A DNA stretch of 64,000 nucleotides. Source: Burkholderiales bacterium (GTDB lineage Bacteria > Pseudomonadota > Gammaproteobacteria > Burkholderiales > SG8-41). Shown in pieces: positions 30,087 to 39,200 of this stretch; the first letter of the stretch is position 1, and each line of letters begins with the position of its first letter. Location: positions 18,904 to 82,903 of the forward strand of contig JAUXMZ010000066.1 in the NCBI GenBank assembly GCA_030683105.1. The letters run 5' to 3'. Under the pieces are notes generated by a model. The model did not search any database. It was not told the DNA's origin and saw nothing but the letters and a program-made list of their open reading frames with translations. A program made the position numbers and the translations under genes.

Positions 30087-31451
30087 TTGCTGATTCCCCG
30101 TAGTGTCGTGCCCGGCAACCTGTGGCCGGTGATTCCGGAGCCTGTGGGCGCGTCCATGCTGGCGATGCAGTTCCAGTTCGAGCAAAGCCAGTGGTGGCCG
30201 CCCGATGTCATCCGAAATAATCAAACCCGCCAGATCAGGCTGTTGCTCGACCATGCTGTAACCACAGTTCCTTACTACGGGAAACTGCTGGGAAAGGGCG
30301 CGGACGAGTTTGCCGGCATCGACTCGGATGAGTGGCGGCAAATCCCCATGTTGCGACGGGCTGATATACAGGCTGCGGGTGATACCTTGCTCAGCAATGC
30401 GCTGCCGCCCGCGCATGGACGCAGGCTTGCCTATCAATCATCAGGATCCACGGGCGAGCCCATCAAGAGCTATGGCAGCGAACTCACGCTGTTTTTCATC
30501 AATGCCCTCAACCTGCGCGATCATCTCTGGCATGATCGGAATTTGAGTGCCAAGATCGCGGCGATCCGCTCCAAAGTGACCGCCCAAACGCATCCGGGCT
30601 GGGGCATGGCCACCGATGTGGCATTCGACACCGGGCCGCTGGCGGCATTGGACATCGTAACCGACGTGGAAGCTCAGTTGCAGTGGCTGGTGCAACAGGA
30701 TCCCGTTTATCTGCTGACTTCCCCTCCCAACGCCCTGGAATTGGCGCGCCTGAGCATCGCCACAGGGGTGAGGCCGGTGAATCTGCGGGAGGTAAGGACA
30801 TTTGGCGAGACCCTGCCGCAGGATTTGCGCATGACCTGCCGCAAGGCGTGGGGCGTGCCCGTGACCGATATCTACAGCGCCGAGGAGGTGGGAGCCATCG
30901 CGCTGCAGTGTCCCGGGCATGAGCATTACCACGTGCAGGCGGAAAATCTCCTGGTGGAAATACTCGATGAACAGGGCCGGCCCTGCCGGCCCGGTGAAAC
31001 AGGAAGAGTGGTCATCACCACGCTGCATAACTTCGCCATGCCGCTGGTGCGCTATGAGAACGGCGACTATGCCGAGGTGGGCGAGCCCTGTCCGTGCGGC
31101 CGCGGCCTGACGGTGCTGAAGCGGATCATGGGACGGCAGCGCAACATGGTGAGTCTGCCCGACGGCACCCGGCACTGGCCGAGTTTCCCGTCGGAAACGT
31201 GGATGGACATTGCGCCGATCCGGCAAATCCAGCTCGTGCAGCGCACGCTGCAACAGATCGATGCGCGCATCGTGGCCTCGCGCGCCTTGACGCCGCAAGA
31301 GGAAAACAGCTTCATTCTTGCGTTGCAGGACTCGCTGGGTTATCCGTTCAACATCGTCGTAAATCGCGTGGATGCGATTCCTCGCGCGGCGAATTCCAAG
31401 TATGAAGACTTTATTTCGGAAGTCCCCCTGAACCCGTCTTCAACACCTTGA
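30087..31451 (+). CDS. PaaK/CapK-like adenylate-forming enzyme, paralogue 2
   Basis: A protein of about 454 aa, paralogous to the one at 24549–25916. It has SSGSTGEPI as the ATP loop, DIYSAEEVGAIALQCP and CPCGRGLTVLKRIMGRQRN. It starts at TTG 29 nt after the first FecR gene, on the same strand, so it is probably in one transcript with the Slam-like and FecR genes. An activated-acyl chemistry linked to the exported protein is possible but unproven. The C-terminal subdomain is shorter than in PaaK, and no acyl-carrier protein is nearby. Confidence 0.82.
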   Translation: MLIPRSVVPGNLWPVIPEPVGASMLAMQFQFEQSQWWPPDVIRNNQTRQIRLLLDHAVTTVPYYGKLLGKGADEFAGIDSDEWRQIPMLRRADIQAAGDTLLSNALPPAHGRRLAYQSSGSTGEPIKSYGSELTLFFINALNLRDHLWHDRNLSAKIAAIRSKVTAQTHPGWGMATDVAFDTGPLAALDIVTDVEAQLQWLVQQDPVYLLTSPPNALELARLSIATGVRPVNLREVRTFGETLPQDLRMTCRKAWGVPVTDIYSAEEVGAIALQCPGHEHYHVQAENLLVEILDEQGRPCRPGETGRVVITTLHNFAMPLVRYENGDYAEVGEPCPCGRGLTVLKRIMGRQRNMVSLPDGTRHWPSFPSETWMDIAPIRQIQLVQRTLQQIDARIVASRALTPQEENSFILALQDSLGYPFNIVVNRVDAIPRAANSKYEDFISEVPLNPSSTP

Positions 31452-31571
31452 CGAGATCGCGTCGTTGCGGTCGCGGGAGTTCGGCCCTGATCTGAACGGT
31501 ATTGTGTATGAGTCGTTTCAGGTGTTGCCGCTGCCGCGAAAAAGCACTCAAACGTACATTTATTAATTAAT

Positions 31572-31586
31572 ATAATCATATAGTTA
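31572..31586 (-). promoter_or_regulatory. AT-rich intergenic motif, copy c (TAACTATATGATTAT)
   Basis: Minus-strand copy of the 15-mer, in the 291-bp region upstream of the second Slam-like gene. Its flanks are similarly AT-rich to those of copies a and b. Confidence 0.4.
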
Positions 31587-31676
31587 TACTTAGTCTAAGT
31601 CTTGATATTTTTTTTGCATAGTTTGGTGCATGATACCGTCATTCACGATGCGGGAAAGGTTGGTGGGCCATACGTC

Positions 31677-31692
31677 AGGCTCGGAATTTGCA
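31677..31692 (+). promoter_or_regulatory. sigma-54-type –24/–12 element upstream of the second Slam-like gene
   Basis: AGGCTCGGAATTTGCA carries GG and GC exactly 12 bp apart and matches TGGCACG-N4-TTGCA at ten of twelve scored positions. A start about 12 nt further on gives a leader of about 40 nt to the GTG. A sigma-54 activator is not encoded nearby. Confidence 0.45.
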
Positions 31693-31742
31693 TGAAAACG
31701 GGTTGCTAAGCATCAGGGAGTCGGAACAAGGGGGGGTAATTC

Positions 31743-33110
31743 GTGGCATCAGCTTCACACAGCACAAAACGGGCAGCGCAATTCAAGCTTTGGGCCGCAG
31801 CATCGGCCTTTTCTTTGATCTGTTCCGGTCTGGCGTCGGCAGCCTGGGCGCAACAAGCCGAGATGGAAAAGGCAGAAGCGTTGCTGAAGGCCGGGAATCC
31901 TGCAGCGGCGTACACGCTGCTCGAACCGCTCGACGAGAAGTACGCCGGCGACGCGCGCTTTGACTATCTGCTGGGGATTGCGGCGCTCGACAGCGGCAAG
32001 GCGGACAAGGCGACTCTCGCTTTCGAACGTGTGCTGGCCGTGAATCCGAATTTCGCCGGCGCCCGTCTCGATATGGCGCGGGCCTATTTTCATCTGGGCG
32101 ATCTGGCGCGCGCGAAAACCGAATTCGAAACTGTCCTGCAGCAGAATCCGCCGCCTGCCGCGCGCCAGACCGTGGAGCGTTACCTCAAGGCCATCGAAGA
32201 ACGCTCGAAAATCCAGCAGACACAGATCTCCGGTTTTGCGGAGTTCGGCTTCGGCCATGACACGAACGTCAACAACTCGTCCTCGGCGACGTCCATCGCC
32301 GTGCCGGCCCTCGGCAACATCATTTTCACGCTCGATCCCCGGAACGTGCAGAAGAAAGACAATTACACAAGCTATGCGCTCGGCGCTGATGTCAACCATA
32401 ACCTGGGGCAGGGTTTCGCCGTGTCCGCCGGCGCTTCAACGCGCTATCGCGTCAACAGCACCGAGGACACGTTCGATTACAACAATTTCGAGGGCCACGG
32501 CGGGGTTTCCTATGCCACGCAGTCCGCGTTGTTCCGCCTCGGGATCACGGGCGAGCGGTTTTACCTCGATCATGCGGTCAATCGCAACAGCACCGGAATT
32601 AACGGCGATGCGCGCTATATGCTGAATCCGGCCAATGTCTTTTTGGCCTTTGCGCAGCACAACCGCTTCCGTTTCGAGCAGTCGGCGCTGACCATCAACA
32701 ATTTCGACCAATCGCTGCTAGGCGGTGGCTACCTGCGGCTGTTTGCGGATGGTGCGGGCGCGATTACTGCAAATGCGTTTGTCGGCACGGAAAAGGCCGA
32801 CAGCGGCCGTGCGGACGGCAACAAGGACATCACCGGCATACGCCTGGGCGGGCAGTACCGGCTGCGCGATGACCTCGACCTGTTCGCGTCATTTGGCTTC
32901 CAGAAAGGCAAGTACGACAAGGAGAACGTCGCGTTCCAGACGCTGCGCGAAGACAAGCAGTCCGACGGCGTAATCGGGCTCACCTGGCGTTACGACAAGG
33001 ACTGGACCGTGCGGCCGCAGATCTTGCGCATCCGCAACGATTCCAACATAGAAATCTACGGGTACAGCCGCATGGATTACTCGGTGACGATCCGGCGCGA
33101 CTTTAAGTAA
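31743..33110 (+). CDS. Slam-like TPR/outer-membrane beta-barrel protein, copy 2
   Basis: A 455-aa paralogue of the protein at 27101, with the same order: signal peptide (cut near AWA-QQA), TPR repeats (LLGIAALDSGKADKATLAFE, about 65–140) and a beta-barrel from about residue 165 (GHDTNVNNSSS). The last strand is MDYSVTIRRDFK, with the terminal Phe followed by one Lys. It starts with GTG after a run of seven G that serves as Shine-Dalgarno. The next gene, 108 nt on, encodes the giant FecR protein, so this is a second transporter/cargo pair. Confidence 0.77.
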   Translation: MASASHSTKRAAQFKLWAAASAFSLICSGLASAAWAQQAEMEKAEALLKAGNPAAAYTLLEPLDEKYAGDARFDYLLGIAALDSGKADKATLAFERVLAVNPNFAGARLDMARAYFHLGDLARAKTEFETVLQQNPPPAARQTVERYLKAIEERSKIQQTQISGFAEFGFGHDTNVNNSSSATSIAVPALGNIIFTLDPRNVQKKDNYTSYALGADVNHNLGQGFAVSAGASTRYRVNSTEDTFDYNNFEGHGGVSYATQSALFRLGITGERFYLDHAVNRNSTGINGDARYMLNPANVFLAFAQHNRFRFEQSALTINNFDQSLLGGGYLRLFADGAGAITANAFVGTEKADSGRADGNKDITGIRLGGQYRLRDDLDLFASFGFQKGKYDKENVAFQTLREDKQSDGVIGLTWRYDKDWTVRPQILRIRNDSNIEIYGYSRMDYSVTIRRDFK

Positions 33111-33117
33111 TCGGGTA

Positions 33118-33139
33118 CCGGCCGCTGTCTGGCGGCCGG
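33118..33139 (+). promoter_or_regulatory. hairpin between the second Slam-like gene and the giant FecR gene
   Basis: Perfect 8-bp stem CCGGCCGC/GCGGCCGG with a TGTCTG loop, 7 nt after the stop. No T tract follows, so it is not a standard terminator; mRNA stabilisation or partial attenuation are options. Confidence 0.55.
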
Positions 33140-33218
33140 AATGGCGGGTTTAAAGGTATTTAACGTGTCGGGTGCTGCAGAGTTTAATCCCGGCTGCACG
33201 AAACTGGAGGCTACCATC

Positions 33219-36200
33219 ATGTCTTCCCATGTAACTCGCGGCATTTGGATCATCCTTGCATTGTTCCTTGCGACCGGTTGGGTTCACGCCTCCGTCGGCA
33301 CGGTACAGTTTTCCTCGGGCGACGTGAAGATCCGTGATGTGTCCGGCAAAATTCGCGACGCCAGGAAAGGCGATCTGATCAACGAGGGCGACACAATTCT
33401 TACAGGTGGCCAGGCTTCCGCGCAATTGAAAATGTCCGACGGCGGGATACTTGCCGTGCGCCAGGAAACCGAACTGAAGATCACGCAGTACACGTATACA
33501 GGCAAGGAAGACGGCACCGAGAGCGCCTTCATGTCGCTGTTGAAAGGCGGCTTCCGCACGATCACCGGCATCATCGGCCGCGCCAACAAGGACAATTACA
33601 AGGTCAGCACGCCGACCGCGACGATCGGTATTCGCGGCACCGACCACGAGCCGCATTTCGTGCCTACGGTGCCGCCCGGCGCACCGCAACCGCCGACCCC
33701 GCCCGGCACCTACGACAAGGTGAACGTGGGCGTTGCATTTATTGCGACGCCGCAGGGCACCCTAAACATCGCGCAGAACCAGGTCGGATTTGCCGCGCCC
33801 AACCAGGCGCCGCAACTGCTGCCCGTGATGCCCGATATCTTCAAGGTGACGCCGCCGATCAATCAGGCCCAGCAGGAAAAAGAAGCGGAGAAGGAAAAAC
33901 AGGCTGCAGCCGAGAAAGAGAAGCAGGCTGCCGCGCCTAAACCTGCAGCCAAGCCCGCGGCGGGCACCGGTGGGCAAAGCCAGGAATCGCAGGGCACGCC
34001 GGCTGCGGAGAACGCTGCCGACACGCCGGCAGCGTCGCAAGCGGCCGCCCCTTCGGAGGTGCGCTCCTCCGCGATCGTCGACAATACGTCCAGCCCGGGT
34101 ACAGGCACCTCGACGACGCTCAGCACCACAACTGCTACGACAACGACCTCGACCCCGACGATTACGCAGACTGTGTCGGGCACGAGCAGCTCCAGCAGTC
34201 TCGACGTTAATCTGACGACGCAGACAGTTGCGCCGTCCGGCGGCGGCGCTCCGGCGCCGATCACGCAGGGTGCTTACGCATCTCAGGCGCAGTCCGCAGC
34301 CGATGAATCGCAGGTCGACGCGAACCTCGCTGCCGGCGCGCACACGCAGGCCCTGACTTTCGAATCGCAGACCAATACGGCGGTGTCCAGCATCGGTACG
34401 GTTTCACAGGTCAGCACGGCGCCGGCAACGTCAGCGATCGGCACGGCGGGCACCAGTATTTTATCTGCGCAAGCGGCCGTTACGAGCGCTGCCGCGCTGA
34501 CCCCGGTGGATTTGACGGCCGCTACGTCGGCTGTCAGCGGTGCGACGACGAACTTCAACGCGCAGCAGACGGCGTTCAATAATCTGGGGCTGGCTGCGGA
34601 TGTCACACCGGCCAGCAATGCGGTTGCAACAGCCAACGCCGCTATTACTTCCGCAACTTCAGCGGTGAGTTCGCTTTCCGCGAGTCCCGCCAGCGTTGCC
34701 AATGCCATCACCGCGATTACCAATGCGAGTGGCGCAATCGGCACGGCAGATACAGCGGTGACCAACGTCAACGCGCTGGCGGCACCGAATACCGCACTGG
34801 CGACAACCAACGCCGGCACTTCGACGGGGCTCAGAAGCACTGCCGAAACTCAGGCGGCCCAGGCCGCGGCTTCGATCGCGGCCAACGGCTCGTTCGCCGA
34901 TGCCGTTTATGCCGTACCAGCAAATACGGCAACACAGGGCGCGCTTGCTACGGTGCAGAGCAAGGACACGCTGGTGCAGACGGCGGCGGGTGACGCAACG
35001 ACGCAAGCCGCGGCTTTTAACACGGCCAAGTCGACCGCCAATACTCTTCTGGGTTCCGCCAATACCAGTCTCGGGCTGGCGAATGCCGCGCTCGGCACGG
35101 CCACCGCCGAAAACACCAACTTCACCAACGCGAAATCGGCGGCGAATACGGCGCTGGGCAGTGCCACTACGAATCTCGCGACCGCAAATACCGCGCTGTC
35201 CGCCGCGAACAGTTTCAACACGACCTTCAATACGGGCACGACCGCGGCGCAGAATTCACTGACCACGGCCTCGGGGCAGTTGGCAACAGCGGGCAGCGAG
35301 TTGACCAGTGCGCAAAATGCCAACGCGGCGTTAATTGCCGCGATCGCGGCCGCGCAGCAGGCGTTGAGCGACGCCAACACAGCGCTGGCAGCGGCAAACA
35401 GCCAACTCACCGCAGCCAATACCAGCAATACCGCGATTGCCACTGCTCAAGCAGCAGTTACAGGCTTGTCCAGCCAGGCGGCTGCGGCAGTCGCTGCGGC
35501 GCAAGGCGCCGCCAATCTGGCGCAAGTCGCTGCGACGGCCGCGCAGGTTGCCGCGACCGACGCGCTGACCAAGCAGAATGCCGGTGATTTCGCCGGCGCG
35601 CAGGCAGCGCTCAACACGGCGCTCGCGCGGCTCGGAGATGCGCAGACGCAACTGACCGCGGCACAGACTGCGCAAGGCCAGGCCCAGACCGCTGCCAATA
35701 CCGCAAACACCCAGCTTGCGGCGGCGCAGACAGCCGTAACGGCGGCGAGCACTGCCGTGAGCGCTGCGGTCACTGCGGCCGGCAACGCATCGAGTCTGGC
35801 GGGAAATGCGGTGACGCAGTCCGGCGCGGCGTCGACACAGCAGGCGGCTGCAGGCACCGCAGCGGGCAATGCGTCGACGGCTGCCGGCAACGCGCAGTCC
35901 AGCGTGACCAGCGCGCAGGGCAGTATCGGCACGGCAAGTGCGGCTAAAAGCAGTGCAGCCTCCAGCGTGACCTCGGCAACCACCGCCGCCGGTGCGGCGC
36001 AAATCGATGCCGGGACGGCGCAGACCCAGGCCGGGGCCGCAGCTACTGCTTTTACAGCAGCCTCGACCGCGGCAACTTCAGCTGAATCCCAGGCGAATAC
36101 GGCGCAGACGCAAGCCGGTACGGCGCAAACCTCGGCGGGTACTGCAACATCAGCTCAAAGTGCCGCCGTCGCCGCGGTGAATACCACCACGACCGAACTG

Positions 36201-39200
36201 GGCAATGCACAGATTGCCGCAAACACGGTTGCGACCAATTATCAGCAGGCGCAGTACAACAATCCGGCGGTGGCCAGTTCCAACTTCAGTCATGCGGTGC
36301 ACAGCCAGCGGCCGCTGAGCGGTACGACGACCGAGCGCGCCATCATGGACGCATTTACCAACAACCCGAACACGGTGTACGTGCTCGACGGCAACAAGAG
36401 CCTGGTTGAAATCCGCAACACGACCTACGAGAGCTACGGCTGGAATTACCCGGCTCAGACGCTGGTCACCGCTGCGAACGCCAGGTTCAGCGGCGGCACG
36501 GCTTTCGACACGTACTACATTGTTGACGCGGATGGCGCTTTCTACATGGGGCGTTGGGCGGGCGGACAGATCGATATCACCGGACCGATTACCAGGACGG
36601 ATATTCTCGGACCGGCGAGTGCGCACTGGCTGATCGGACTTTTTCCCTCGAATGCATTGGCGCCGTATCCGACGAACGTCAATAATGTGCAGACCCTGAC
36701 CGGGACCGCGAACTACACATTGCTGGCCAACACGCAGCCGACCGACAGTTTCGGCGGTGTCGGTGTACTCAATTCGGCGACGCTGTCAGCGAATTTCTCC
36801 TCGCAAACAGTCAACGCGGGGGTTGATGTCTCGTTCGCCAGCCGGGACCTCCAGATTACGGGAAGCGCAACCAATGTTCCGATCGGTAAAGAAGGATTCG
36901 AGGCCTATACCGGAGGGCGCTACCAGCCGGTGGTCAATTGTTCCGGCGTCGGGTGCCCCAACGGGCCGGGGTTGAATAGCTACGCCGGTAAAATCGGCGG
37001 CGCGTTCGGTGGAACGCAGTCCGGAACGGTGGGCGCCCGTGCCGTGCTGGGTTATGGTTTCGTGCCTATCATCTTCTCGGCACCGCCGAATACGCCGTTT
37101 TCCGATTACCTCAACGGGTTCGCGGTGCTGAGCACCGCTGCGACGCCGACGCCGGGTGTCCTCAGCAACTTCAACGGTAGCGCCAATGTGCGCAACGAAG
37201 CGATGTACTCGACGCAGGCATTTGGTGGATCGGCGGCAGGAGACATCTTCTTTGGCAGCATCCGCGACACCGTGAGTGGCCTCACCACCAACCCCGGCTT
37301 CATCTACAACGGCCCGCGGACCAGCTACAATGTGATGTTCGATGCGGCAGGCAATCTTGCCCGCATCTTCGACACCAGCTACGTGATCTTTGACTTGGCG
37401 ACCGACGTCGCGGCGACGACGACCAACTTCCGTGTGCCCACGCCGCTCGCGAACGCGCAGGTGTCGTTCGGCGCCAACGGATCAGTGCCGGCCGAGCACT
37501 ACGAGTACACGCCAACCGGCTATACCGATCCGATCATCCGCCTCGGCCGCTGGCAGGGCGGGGCGATCAACGTGCTCGACACTGCGACCGGGGACGCGTA
37601 TCTCGATCCGATCCTGGGCAGCGCGCACTGGCTGGTGCGGCAGGGTGTGCCGTCATTCGCCGGCATCACCGGCACCCACTATTACAGCCGGGTCGCCGCG
37701 ACTGTCCCGACGGACCACTACGGCAACATTGGCACGCTCGAGGCTGCTCGCCTTGCGGTCGACTTCAACCGCATGCTGGTCAGCCTGGGATTGCGCGTCA
37801 GCATGCCCAGTTTCGGTGGCTATCTGATAAGCGCGCGCGCGAGCGAAGCGCCTATCGTCGGCGGCGGTTTCAACGTCAGTTCGACTGATTATCTGAAACT
37901 CTCCTGTACTGGCGTCGGTTGCGCGCCAGGCCAGACCTATGGTGGCCGTGTCAGGGGCGCATTTGCCGGGGAAAACGCTGCCGGGACAGTGGGCGTGATC
38001 GAGGGCGCGTACTACCGTTACACGTTCAACACCAATTATCCGGGCATAGGTCTGGTCGGCGCCCGCGCGAACGACGAATACATCAATGGCTATGCCGCGT
38101 TTGGCCTTGATCCGGCGGCGGTAGGCGTGGGCTCGACCCTCGTGACGCCGGCGTCCAACCCGGCCCTGTTCAGCGTCAATGGGCCCGGTCAGAATCCGCC
38201 GGGCGATGCCGTGATTCTGAATGCCTACGCGTATACGAACAACAGCAATCCGTCGTTCCCGTTCACCGAGATGCGTACCAATTCATTTGACGCGGCGGGC
38301 AGCAGTTCGCGCTGGGGCGCCTTCCCGCCGGGCAACGCGATCGACGGTTCGGGCAATCTGACTTTTGCTTCGCACTTTTTCGAAGGAGACAACGAACGGA
38401 TCACGATAGCCGGTGGTGCCAGTCCGGTTAATTTCTCGGCGCAGGGTATTACTCACGGCTACGTCTATCAGCCTAATCTGTCGGGCGTGGACTGGAACGG
38501 GCCGTTCGGTACCGGTTGTCCAAGCGATTGTCCGCGGGTGCCTCTCGCCGCCTTTCACTGGTTGCGCGGCCCGGCGCTGTATCCCTGGTACGCTGGTGAA
38601 GTGATGACACACCCGGGCACCACTAATGTCGGGTACGCGCAACTGGTCGGGCAACAGGGCGGCCTGGTCACGAACCAGGCTGGGATTCCCGGCAGCGTTA
38701 CAGCCACATTGCAGGTCAACTTCAATGCCCAGTCCGTCAATACGTCGATCAATGCGGTCGTCAGCGGTGGCACGTTTGCCGCGACCGCGAATGGCATTGC
38801 GCTCGACGAGGGCGGTTTTTTCTGGGCCTCGAGCGGCGGCGCCTATCGGCATACCATGGGCTTAACGTTTAATGGTAGTAGTGCGAACACCTGGGGAAAT
38901 CTGAACGGCCTGCTGACGAATACCACGCCGGGAGCCGCGCCGAACGATGGCATTCTGGGCGGCGCGGGGGTGGCCTTTGCCTTCCAGGGGCCCACGGATA
39001 CCGCGACGGGCACGCTGGTGTTCGGCAACCCCGTTTACACGGTGCCGCCTGTGGGTTCGGTATTCCAGCCGAGTGCGTTGATGGATTACCGTTTTCTGCT
39101 GGTTGCGTCCGGGATGACGCTCGCCGACCCGGCGAACGGTGTGACACAGGCACCCGGCTCGGTGACGCGCGACGGCACCGGCGGCACATCCCTGGTATCT

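Noticed and set aside
33690..36250. Large overlapping open frames on the minus strand opposite the giant FecR gene
   Set aside because: Their Arg/Ala-rich or Cys-rich translations arise from the Ala/Thr codon repetition of the plus-strand gene; none has a ribosome site or domain.
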